64,000 bases of DNA from Reticulascus tulasneorum (taxonomy: Eukaryota; Ascomycota; Sordariomycetes; Glomerellales; Reticulascaceae): assembly GCA_001557505.1 (NCBI GenBank), contig LSAX01000005.1, forward strand, positions 1,736,001-1,800,000. Direction: 5' to 3'. Under the pieces are notes generated by a model. That model saw nothing but the letters and a program-made list of their open reading frames with translations, was not told the DNA's origin and did not search any database. Numbering within the stretch: the first letter of the stretch is position 1; the number at the start of each line of letters is the position of its first letter. Positions 43,950-53,152 of the stretch are shown here, one piece after another. The translations under genes and the position numbers were made by a program.

Positions 43950-44841
43950 ATGGCAAGTGCTGCCGATCCACCAAAAAACGGCAACCTCAAGATGAACGAG
44001 CAGGTCGATCTGTCGACGATTCCCGTCTCGCCAGATGGCGATACCACTCGGGCGGAGGGCTCTGCGAATGACCAGCCCATCACCGTGTTCCACGACAAGG
44101 AGAACTTCAACGTCAAGCACCCGCTGCAGAATAAATGGACACTCTGGTTCACCAAGCCCCCCAGCGGCAAGGTACACAACCTCTAATTGACTTCACAGAT
44201 AGCGACATGCTGACATCCCCGATAGGGAGACAACTGGAATGACCTCTTGAAGGAAGTTATCACCTTTAACTCAGTCGAGGAGTTCTGGGGTGTTTATGTA
44301 CGTCACACATCTTTGCCCTCTCATGTGGAACCTGCCAACTGACCCGACCTAGAACAACATTGCCCTTGTCTCTGATCTGGCCCTGAAATCCGACTACCAT
44401 CTTTTCAAGGCGGGCGTCCGTCCCGAATGGGAGGATGCGCAGAACAAGCACGGCGGCAAGTGGTCATACCAATTCAAAGACAAGCGAAGTGTCGCGATCG
44501 ACGAGCTCTGGCTCCACGTCATGATGGCCGCTATCGGCGAGACCCTCGAGGACGAGGACGACGGCGAGGTCATGGGAGTTGTCGTCAACGTCCGCAAAGC
44601 CTTCTTCCGTATCGGCGTCTGGACTCGCACCATAGGCAAGAGCATCCCGGGCCGAGGCGACGGTGATGTGGCCGGCGGGAAGGGGCGATCCATGGATAAG
44701 GGCCGTGAGATCCTTCTGTCCATTGGCGGTCGATTCAAGGCCATCTTGGACTTGCCGGCCAGCGAATTGGTAGAGTTTTCGGGACACACGGACAGCGCGC
44801 ATAGCGGCAGCACACGTGCCAAGGCAAAGTTCACTGTCTAA
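43950..44841 (+). CDS. CDC33: Translation initiation factor eIF4E (cap-binding)
   Basis: Exons 43950-44171, 44226-44297, 44353-44841; 260 residues. After a 45-residue variable start comes HPLQNKWTLWFTKPP, then NSVEEFWGVYNNI, SDYHLFKAGVRPEWED, NKHGGKWSYQF and DELWLHVMMAAIGE. These carry the Trp residues that stack on the mRNA cap and those on the dorsal face that meet eIF4G and 4E-BPs. It recruits capped mRNA to ribosomes. A Gly/Asp-rich insert (GRGDGDVAGGKGRSMDKGRE, about 206-225) between conserved strands is longer than in yeast or human. Intron 3' ends and phases all fit. Confidence 0.96.
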
Positions 44842-45411
44842 CTTGTCCCGAACCGCGTGCAATGAAGGAAATGGAGAATGCAGCCCCAGCATAGCTGTCT
44901 CTACCAACACGCTCTGCCGGGAATTCTTCTCCTACGTCACACACATTCATCTACTACAGCAGCATCTGGCTCTGGCGCTCGGATAGCTCATTACACATTG
45001 TTTCGACTCCTCAACTATCACCCCCACATCCCTTAGCTAGTAGTGGAGGAAGAGAACTTGCTCCGGGGATATTCATGAGGACTAGGATTTAACTAGGGTT
45101 GCGGTGGGCGGAATAGTTCTTCTCTCGATACTCGCTCTCCGATGAAGAGAGCGTATGCTATGGGAACAAAATATCAATTTTCAAGTTTATAGACGGCCAC
45201 AGTTCCATCCTAAATAGGCGAATAGGAATCCGAAAATAGATACCTAGGTTGTGAGCCACCTCTCTTGATTCCCTCCACCATGTCCTCCGATGTTTGGTTC
45301 TAGTCCCAGTCTAAATGGGGTATGTACAGTGTTCTAGCAGGTATGTACAGCATGCAGATGTGTATACACAAAACCTCGAAATTTTTCTCCAAAACAGGCG
45401 CACACTTTTTC
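44842..45411. other. Intergenic, convergent 3' ends
   Basis: About 570 bases; includes a near-duplicate GTATGTACAG pair at 45319 and 45341. No gene. Confidence 0.55.
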
Positions 45412-47323
45412 TTACAGCTCGTCCCCGCTGTAGAGGTCCTCGAACACCTCTCTCACCAACGTCTTTTTGTTGATCTTTCCCATGGCGTTCCGCGGGATGT
45501 GGTCCACCACGCGCAGCACCTGCGGGATCTTGTAGTTCACGAGCCGTCCGCGGAGGGCGCGGCGCATGTCCATCGGCGACCAGGTGCGGACGACCTCCTT
45601 GTCGAGGATGACGACGGCGCCGACCTTCTGGCCCCACTTGCCCGACGGCACGGCCATGACCGCGGCCTCGAGCACCTCCGGTAGGGAGAGCAGCTCGCGC
45701 TCCACCTCCAGGGCGCTGACCTTCTCGCCGCCCGTCTTGATGATGTCGGCGCTCCGGCGCCCGTGGATGAAGTACATGTCGCCCTTGGCCCAGGGCTGCG
45801 CGCTTTTGCCCGCGCCCTCGACGTGTCGCCGCACGGCCACGTCGCCTGTCTTGAACCACTTGCCCAGCCCATCGTCGCCGTGCACGAACTCATTCTGTGT
45901 CGCATTCGGGTTGCGCCAGTACTCGCTAAAAATGGTCGGTCCGCGCAGCTGAATCTCCCCAGGGCGCTCGCGGCCGTTGGCGTCAATCTCGGAGCCCGGG
46001 GCGATCACCTCGTGGGTGTCCATGTCCACGAGGCGGGCTTCCACAGAAGGCAGCGGCCAGCCAACGCTGGCGTCTACGCGATCGGCGAAGTCGAGCCCAC
46101 AGCTGAGGGCCATGCCTACCTCCGTCATGCCGTAACGTTCGAGCAGCACGTTGCCCTTGCTCAGATCCGTCCAGGCCTGCTTGACTGGTGTAGGCAGCGC
46201 GGCGGATCCAGAAATGCTCATGCGCATGTTCTCCGGGGATATGGCCTCTCTTGCCGGCCCCTGCAGCTCGAGAGGCAAGGTCTTGTGCGTAGCCAGCAGC
46301 CGGCTATACACCGTAGGCACCACAGTGAAAAAGGTGATCTTCTCCTTGCCTAGCGAGCCGTTAGATTGCAGATAAGGCGTGGCGAAGCGTTTCCAGACGG
46401 CGTCCGCATTGAAGGGGAACATGAATTCGATGGTGCTCCCAGAAAACAGGGGCGTCAGCACGGCATTGATAGTGCCGTGAATGTGGTGAAGCGGCAGCAC
46501 GTGAAGCAGATGGTCATCGGGAGAGTATGCCCAGGCCTCGATCAGTGAGCGCGATTGCGCCGTGAGGACGGATTGCGGAAGTAAAACGCCTTTCTGCCGC
46601 AGGTCAGCACAGCACTTTGGGGCACCATAGTACAAGGGACGGCCCGTACCGGTCTGTTTGTAGTTCCGGAGGTGTAAAGCATCATCCCGGCCGCGCCCGG
46701 ATCGACATCTTCCAGCTCTACCGCCTCGTGTGCCGCACCGCCAAGGTGCTTCACCAGCTCCAACTGTGCGGGCCGCAAATTCAATTCGAAGTCGAGCAGT
46801 TCCTGCGCTTTGGCCGCATACTTTGCGGACGATACCAGCAGGTACGATTCGCTCTGCTTGAGAATATATTGCAGCTCCGGCGCAGTGAAGGCTGGAGACA
46901 GCGGGACGGCAATGGATCGGGCAGCGAAAGCAGCGAGGAGGGTCACTAGGGCGGAGGGTGTGAGCTACGGACCACAGCAGAGCGTGCAAAGATGCGAACC
47001 GGCTTACCTACATAGTCATAGCTATTCTCTACCAGAAACGCAACGCGTTCCCCTTGGAGGTCCTTCTTCCCCGCGGCCTCGTGCATCTGGTTCCGCACGC
47101 GACAGACATCCCCCAGCAGCTCCCCGTACTTGAAGCGCCTCCCCGACAACGAATGTATCACGGCCGTCGAGTGCGGATCATGGGCGGCAATGGCGCTGAA
47201 GATGGGCAGCCTCGGCAAGGTGGACGCCATTCTGTGCGGCGGCGCGAATCGGAGCTTTATGCACGGGGAGATGGAGGGGAGAAATCTGGGAGGGCGTCGC
47301 GCGACATTCCAGAGCCGCGACAT
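45412..47323 (-). CDS. Acyl/malonyl-CoA synthetase, ACSF3-like
   Basis: Exons (minus strand) 47323-47008, 46945-46650, 46593-45412; 597 residues. AMP-binding (ANL) superfamily: P-loop YTSGTTNRPKG with its Lys across the second intron, PLHHIHGTINAVLTPLFSG, ERYGMTEVGMALS, GDVAV and KGDMYFIHGRRSADIIKTGG, and the C-terminal catalytic Lys in PRNAMGKINKK. HIHG and RYGMTE-GMALS match malonyl-CoA synthetases (ACSF3), which make malonyl-CoA from malonate for mitochondrial fatty acid synthesis. The start MSRLWNVARRPPRFLP is Arg-rich and lacks acids, a good mitochondrial leader. A second ATG at 47230 (MASTLPRLPIF) would omit it. The C-terminal GDEL is not taken as an ER signal. Substrate is by family resemblance. 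Confidence 0.9.
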
Positions 47324-48668
47324 GAAGGGAGAAGAAAAAGAGAGAAATGGATAAAAGGAAAAGAAACAGAGAGAGAGAACAAGTACTCGGACGGGACCAC
47401 GACCATTGGCAGGCAATGAGGAATAATAAATTGCAGTGATATGATCTTCCCGTCTCGGACTTGCCCTTGCAGAAACGGGGATTCTCCACACACCAAAAGA
47501 TGTCGTCTAAAATCTGCCGAGGAGGGGAGGATGAGGGAGGGTGGGAAGATAGGACGGAGGAGGAAGCAAAAACGTGCCCGCTGGATAGGACCCGTTCTTG
47601 GATGAATGTGCATTTGGTTACAGGGCGTCTGGTCTCACTGACACACCTAGCCTTTCAGTGGAGGCATGACTCGAACCTTAGTCAGTGCTCCCTGATTAGG
47701 TTTTTGGAGTTGAAGCTTTTACCTGTACTGGGTAGCCCTGTAGCCTGCGGAATCATTCCAAGTTAGCCTCGCTGGGCAGGCTAGGTAGTTATGGAAGCTT
47801 TTAGTCGCTTGTTCGCAGCCTAGCCCCCGCAGACTGCCCGTCTCCTGCTGGCGGTGGGTGCCGCGGGCTGAGTGGCACCTAGTTAATTAGTGAACACCGG
47901 TAGCGGAGTGACCCTCAACAGCAGCCCCCTCCTCCTCCCCCAAATCCCTAACTATGACTACTAATTACCTTACTGACCTACCTTAGGTTATTAGTGGCCA
48001 ACAGCCTGGAATGACGTGTGGGGGGTTGGCACCCAACTCTTTACAAGGGCACCGAACAAAGCCGGGATCCCAACCGGCATCCTCCCCACTGCAGCTTCTG
48101 CGGAGGGGGGGGGGGGGGGGGGCGCCCAGCCAGCATGCCGGCCACATCACCACCGCACCACCGCACCATCCCCACTCTCTTCTATCTCTCTTCCACCGGA
48201 GAAACAGTGCATATTCTCACCAAAACGAGACCGCCCTCACCAAGAAGAGGCGGTCTCTCGATTTGGAATCCATCCTGATTGGGGGCTAGCTGCAGGAGGC
48301 GCGCCCGCCAAGTACAGCAGCCTGCATGAGCAATCATTTTCTCACCGACTCACCGACGAATTGGACCTTGCAGCTCTTTTTTTTGCTAACCAAAATAAAA
48401 CGACGAGAAGAGAGCAACAAAGGCCTTTTGAACTAAAATAAAAATTACATATCTTGGGACGGGGGGTCCCTTGTCTCACCTGCTCTCCGTGTCTCTCTCT
48501 TCTACATCTCGTCCCCCTCCTTCCGGTTTTTCCTATATCTTTTTTTCCTCTTGTGGGGTTTTTGGTTCTCGTTTTTTCCTCTCCTCCTTTCACTCTCTCT
48601 TCTTTGCTGCTGCTGGTCCTCGTCTCCGTGCAAGAAGGAAGAAGGAAGTAAAGAAAAGGGTTTCCACC
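47324..48668. other. Divergent promoter, ACSF3-like / BolA
   Basis: About 1.3 kb between divergent starts with an 18-G homopolymer at 48105-48122 and a long pyrimidine-rich leader (48470-48660) before BolA. No coding signal. Confidence 0.55.
48105..48122. repeat. G18 homopolymer
   Basis: Eighteen consecutive G in the plus strand, about 550 bp before the BolA ATG. The length could vary between isolates or reflect sequencing error. Confidence 0.8.
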
Positions 48669-49237
48669 ATGTTGCGAAGATACGCCCTCGGTTTCCACAG
48701 TGCCGCCAGACCGCTCTCTACAATGTCATCCTCCACCCCCATCGAAGATGCAATTCGCACCAAGGTCCGCCGATTCCCCCTTAGACCGCCACCTTCCCGG
48801 AAGCGCTGGCACTAATCGTTGACTTCCATTTTGCAGATTACGGCAGCTCTCCAACCGCTGACGCTGGAGGTTCACAACATCTCCCACCTCCACGCTCACC
48901 ACAAGGCCATGGCGGGGAACAACTCCCGTGAAACCCACTTCAAGTACATATGCCGGCCCTTGCCCACTAGCACCCGCTACTTTTGGGTTTTTATTGTTTC
49001 TTTTTTTTGTGGCAATCGTGCTAACCGCTACACTGCCACAGACTTGTTATCACGTCTGAGGCCTTCAAGTCCAAGATGCAGCCCGCCCGGCACCGAATGG
49101 TCTACGCCCTGCTCACAGAAGAGCTGGCTCGTGAAGGCGGTATCCACGCTCTGCAGCTCCGGACCCTAACACCTGAGGAGGAGGAGAGGCAGAGGAAGAA
49201 GAAGGAGGAGGAGGCCGCGGCCGAAGAGGCGGTGTAA
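48669..49237 (+). CDS. BOL1: BolA-family protein, BolA1 type
   Basis: Exons 48669-48764, 48837-48943, 49042-49237; 132 residues. BolA fold: LEVHNISHLHAHHKAM, then ETHFKLVITSEAFKSKMQPA, RHRMVYALLTEEL and IHALQLRTLTPEE, a string closest to BolA1 (BOLA1/Bol1). The His residues in HLHAHH and RHR are those placed to bind an Fe-S cluster with a monothiol glutaredoxin. The N-terminus MLRRYALGFHSAARPLSTM is Arg-rich and acid-free, a mitochondrial leader, and its last residue is an internal ATG (48723) that could start a cytosolic form. In yeast, Bol1 and Bol3 help deliver 4Fe-4S clusters to lipoate synthase. The C-terminal KKKEEEAAAEEAV is variable. Confidence 0.93.
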
Positions 49238-49617
49238 TACCCCACAAGGGTCGTGCCGGGGTGGTGGCCGATACCGATACCGATACCAAATGAACTGGCT
49301 GCGAATATTTTCACGATCGATATGAAATAGGCGATACTTCGGGGGTAGATACCTTTACAACGATTCCTCAGGGAGTCTGGTCATAAAAAGCAAACTAGAA
49401 TCCAGTCTAGACAGGTTGCCCAAGCGAACAATAGACATGCTTTTCAACACGTCCTTCTGAAATTCATAGTTGAAGTGTGATGAATGACTAGCCTACCCTG
49501 CTTGCTGGTGATGGGGGTATCAATGTTAAACTACGGCACCTAATAAACGCCGCGTGCTCCGAACTGAACAACGCCATAGGCAATCACAAGATATGCGATA
49601 TGTACACAATGCTGGCC
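49238..49617. other. Intergenic, convergent 3' ends
   Basis: About 380 bases; three copies of CGATAC(C) near 49270-49286, otherwise nothing. Confidence 0.55.
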
Positions 49618-52245
49618 CTACGGCTGAGGCGCACTGCTCGGGGGCATCCCGGCTACCAGCCGTCCCTCCGCCTTCATCTTCAAAATGTATTCCTTCAGCC
49701 GCTCGCTCCTGCTCTTCTCCGCCTTCTTTGCCTTCTTGACGCCGCTGCTCTGGGTCAATCCCGCACCGCCTGAGAGAGTAGATGTTCGTCTTGCGCTGAA
49801 TGTGGAGACGCCAGGAGTGTAGGTCGACGGGAACGTGCGAAATATCGCCGAGTCTGGTGTTGGCCGCCCTCGCGCTGCGGATGGAGACGACGGAACGGGA
49901 GGCTGCGGCTTCTTGGTGCCGCTCAAGGAATCACGCAGGAACGCAGAGCTGAGGGACTTATGTGAGGCCGGCCCCTCCGTGTTTACCGACGAAAAGTCCC
50001 ACCTCTTATTTGAGACAGAGCCCCGTGGCACGAGTGGGGGGGTGTCGGCGACTGCACTAAGTGACGGCTGGCGGCTCGTGGACGCTGCCGGATCCTCTCT
50101 CCTTGGCGCTATCGGCTGCCGAGACGCATCCACAACCTGGTTCGCCGCCTCAGTGGTGGTGCTCCGGCTTGAATCGACTTTGGGGGATTGTGCATGTGTC
50201 CACGAATTCCTGGTGGCCTGTAACTCTTTCTTGTAGGCCTCGAGCACTCTCGGATAGTTATTAGGTGTAATGATGCCCATGTTGAACACCGGTTCATCGA
50301 CATTCTCGACGTACCACTCGATTGCCGTGAGCGCCGAATCGTCCTCATCGTCCAGGGTGTCAATGTAAGGGATATATTCTTCAGCAAACACCCGAACAAA
50401 GTCATCGTAAAGCCATTTTGGGAGTGCTCTTTTTCGATGCAGCATTTTGATATTGATGCATGCCTTCACAAAATCCCCAAGACTGCCAGTATAGGCGGGA
50501 TAAGCTGAGCAGAATCCTTCGAATGGACGAGCCCAGATGATTGACTTGGGGGGTTTTCTTCCTTGTACTTGGACACTCCCCGCGCGTGCGCTCTCGGACC
50601 TTTTCTCTCCCATAACACTAGCATCATCGCCGGTTCGGAGAGCCGCTGAAGCCATAGTGAAGTTTTCCGTCAAGTCGGCGCCATGTCTCTCTGTTGTGGG
50701 TCTGGCCACGGAGGCCCGAGATGGGCTGGAACCTTCACTCACAGTCTCAAAGAGACAAATTGCTTCCCGTACAGTTCTGACATCTATTCCAAAGGCTTCT
50801 TTCTGCCCCTCAAGCGCAGCTCGATGGAGACATCCTCCAGGCGCAGCCCACAAACTCGACAGTGGAGTATTATTTTCCACGGCCAAGAAGGTCAAGCGCC
50901 GAAGAAGCTCTAGCGTGTCACGCGATATCTCGTCCCGACCGTCGCTCAGAGCCTCGGGGAGCCAGTCTGCATTTTCTGCTGCCCACTCTCTGTCCAACGT
51001 GGCGACAACTCTCTCCCGACGAGCATCAGTATCGCTCAAACCAGCTTTTGTCGATTCTTTGTGATCGTTGATAGATGCGGAAGTGGAAAGTGCCGGAGTA
51101 GATGGTCGGATAGGCTCCTCCACCCCAACCACTTGAGTGGCGAAGGTAGGTTCGACAGACACCGGTGTCGCAACTTCAGAAATATTGGGCTGCGGTATGG
51201 GGGCTTGGCACGCTGAACTGATGAAGGAATTGGATGATGCTGATAGTGAACTCTCGATTGGAGCGGAGCTTTGGGTCGCTGGCGGAAGTCTGAGTGCTGG
51301 TGGGAGCGAACCGTTGGTCTTGGCCTGTTCTTCGGGGCTGCAGCTGAACAGAACCGCCCTCATGCGACGTCTCTTGGGTGATGGCGGTTTGGCGGGGCTT
51401 CTCGAGTCGCTGTAGCTGCAAGGAATTATGCTCCCCTGGCCGCAGGGCGGCGGGCTCATGCCGGCCTGCGTAGCAGGCGAGGTGATAGCCGGCTGCACCG
51501 CGACTTTGTTGACAGGAGGCATGGCTCGGGAAAGAGCGCCGGGAATGTCCATCTCGAGATCCTCTTCCTCATGGTCATGGTTGCTTGATGGCATAGAAGC
51601 TAAGAATGGACGCTTTAAGGCTCGTTGGGGTGGGATACTTGTTTGCTCCTGTGTAACCGGCAGCGCGGCGCTAGATCTGATGGGAGACGAGCCGGATTGC
51701 AGAGTGCCTTTCCTGGTGACGGTTGTGACTGGCGATTGTGAGCGGAAACGTGCAGTTCCTGGGGTCTCGTCTGGGTTTGGCGATTTTGTGGGCGTTTGGG
51801 GTGTTTGGTATGTCCGTGGTGGTGATATTCGGTTTCTCTCCGGCGACGGTGTCCAGGGAACCTTCACTTCCTCGGATGACTCCGAAGCTCCATCGACACT
51901 GTTCCTTCCACGATCGCTTCCATGTTCGCTTCCATGTTCGCCTCCTTGTTCCCTTCCGTGTTCGTTTCCATGTTCCAAGTTGCTGGACTCCAGCGAACGC
52001 TGTCCAGGAGGGGGGATCGTGTGGGAAGCATGGAACCGCTTCAGATCTTGAAGGACGTCCACAGGGACATTGACAAGGCCGTACTTGCTAGTCTTGAGGT
52101 TGGAGGCCCACGAGTCCGCACGCTCCAGGAGCTTTCGTTGATCATTTGGGATTCGCCCGAGGTTTCGTGGGATGGTTGTCTCACTGAGGAGCGCGTGATC
52201 GGATGGTGTGCCTGAAGGCCCCGGACTGCCAGCCGGGCCAGGCAT
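49618..52245 (-). CDS. Large disordered protein with one conserved C-terminal block
   Basis: Single exon, 875 residues. An N-terminal block of about 75 residues (RADSWASNLKTSKYGLVNVP) may be structured. Most of the rest is Ser/Pro-rich. Residues about 90-113 are six tetrapeptides of the type EHGx. A second ordered block near 610-720 (FEGFCSAYPAYTGSLGDFV, ALPKWLYDDFVRVFAEEYIP, EWYVENVDEPVFNMGII) is clearly under constraint by its aromatic pattern; I have seen this type in fungal proteins but cannot assign it. The end is a basic helix (KKAKKAEKSRSERLKEYILK). A nuclear or chromatin role is possible from composition only. Confidence 0.78.
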   Translation of the reverse strand: MPGPAGSPGPSGTPSDHALLSETTIPRNLGRIPNDQRKLLERADSWASNLKTSKYGLVNVPVDVLQDLKRFHASHTIPPPGQRSLESSNLEHGNEHGREQGGEHGSEHGSDRGRNSVDGASESSEEVKVPWTPSPERNRISPPRTYQTPQTPTKSPNPDETPGTARFRSQSPVTTVTRKGTLQSGSSPIRSSAALPVTQEQTSIPPQRALKRPFLASMPSSNHDHEEEDLEMDIPGALSRAMPPVNKVAVQPAITSPATQAGMSPPPCGQGSIIPCSYSDSRSPAKPPSPKRRRMRAVLFSCSPEEQAKTNGSLPPALRLPPATQSSAPIESSLSASSNSFISSACQAPIPQPNISEVATPVSVEPTFATQVVGVEEPIRPSTPALSTSASINDHKESTKAGLSDTDARRERVVATLDREWAAENADWLPEALSDGRDEISRDTLELLRRLTFLAVENNTPLSSLWAAPGGCLHRAALEGQKEAFGIDVRTVREAICLFETVSEGSSPSRASVARPTTERHGADLTENFTMASAALRTGDDASVMGEKRSESARAGSVQVQGRKPPKSIIWARPFEGFCSAYPAYTGSLGDFVKACINIKMLHRKRALPKWLYDDFVRVFAEEYIPYIDTLDDEDDSALTAIEWYVENVDEPVFNMGIITPNNYPRVLEAYKKELQATRNSWTHAQSPKVDSSRSTTTEAANQVVDASRQPIAPRREDPAASTSRQPSLSAVADTPPLVPRGSVSNKRWDFSSVNTEGPASHKSLSSAFLRDSLSGTKKPQPPVPSSPSAARGRPTPDSAIFRTFPSTYTPGVSTFSARRTSTLSGGAGLTQSSGVKKAKKAEKSRSERLKEYILKMKAEGRLVAGMPPSSAPQP
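51906..51977 (-). repeat. Six-unit 12-bp coding minisatellite
   Basis: Six head-to-tail 12-base units (plus-strand form TTCCATGTTCGC, with variants) encode EHGN-EHGR-EQGG-EHGS-EHGS-DRGR on the minus strand. Unit length is a multiple of three, so copy changes keep the frame. Confidence 0.9.
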
Positions 52246-53152
52246 GGCGATAACGTCAATGATCTCCCGATAAATGTTCCGAGCTGCTGTTCACCAGACT
52301 GGGCCCTGGATCGTGTGTCTTGGACCTGCAATCTTTGGGGTTGTGATTCCACACGTCAGCAGAACTGCCCGGCATTGCGGAACTGCAGTGGACAGCACTA
52401 GGTGCTATGTATGTCTGGAACGCGCCTTGCACTTTTTTTTGTTCCTTTACCAGGTAGTGTGACGCGTTTCCGGGAACCGGGCGGATTGCGGGGTCTTTTC
52501 TTAGCGGGTTGGGCACCAGTTTGGCACCTGGCAGCATCTCCGACCAGGTACTGTGTACTTAAAAAAGCAAGCTGTTTTGCTACGGTTCTCTCACAATTAC
52601 AAGTACCGAGAAGAGCTCTGCTGCATGTACCTAGGCCTGGCCACTACCTGGTAAGTGTACATCTGTGCCTTAATATGCAAGATGGGGCTCTCCGCACTGA
52701 CGCCGTTTGAGTGACGAGGGTCCCGCCTTGTTGCAAGGCAGCACTTTCGAATACCTGCATCTCATATCCCCAGAGAAGCCTGAGAGACCCCAAGTCTTGC
52801 CCCCAAGACATACTTTTCTCTTCACACCACTATATGCCACGACTGTCTCGCTTTTGCCATTCGGCCGTGCTCTACGGCTCACCTGCAAACTATTACTAAT
52901 ATCCATCATTGCCGCTCCACGAATTCCCTTGACAAGCCGATCTGCTTAATACAACATTCCAGCACACCCGACGGCGTCAACGTCACTCGCAAGACCGATG
53001 GCATGCTAGCAAGAGCTCTTTCCAGTTTGCTACTCTTCGTTTCTCTTATGGGACACGAGCAGGGAAGATGTTCATGCCATCTTTCGTGAGATAAAATTCG
53101 AGCTTGGTGTGATCCGCCATCTTTATCGGTCCACAACGCCAGGCTTCCCACG
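52246..53152. other. Divergent promoter region before FAB1
   Basis: About 900 bases between divergent starts; no coding signal or clear element. Confidence 0.5.

Noticed and set aside
45412..45423. C-terminal GDEL as ER retention signal
   Set aside because: The protein has no signal peptide and a mitochondrial-type leader instead.
45311..45859. Arg/Gly-rich 182-codon frame opposite frame of the acyl-CoA synthetase
   Set aside because: A shadow of the GC-rich coding exon.
47660..47690. tRNA on the minus strand (GGTTCGAGTC B-box-like string)
   Set aside because: T stem does not pair and no acceptor or D arm could be found.
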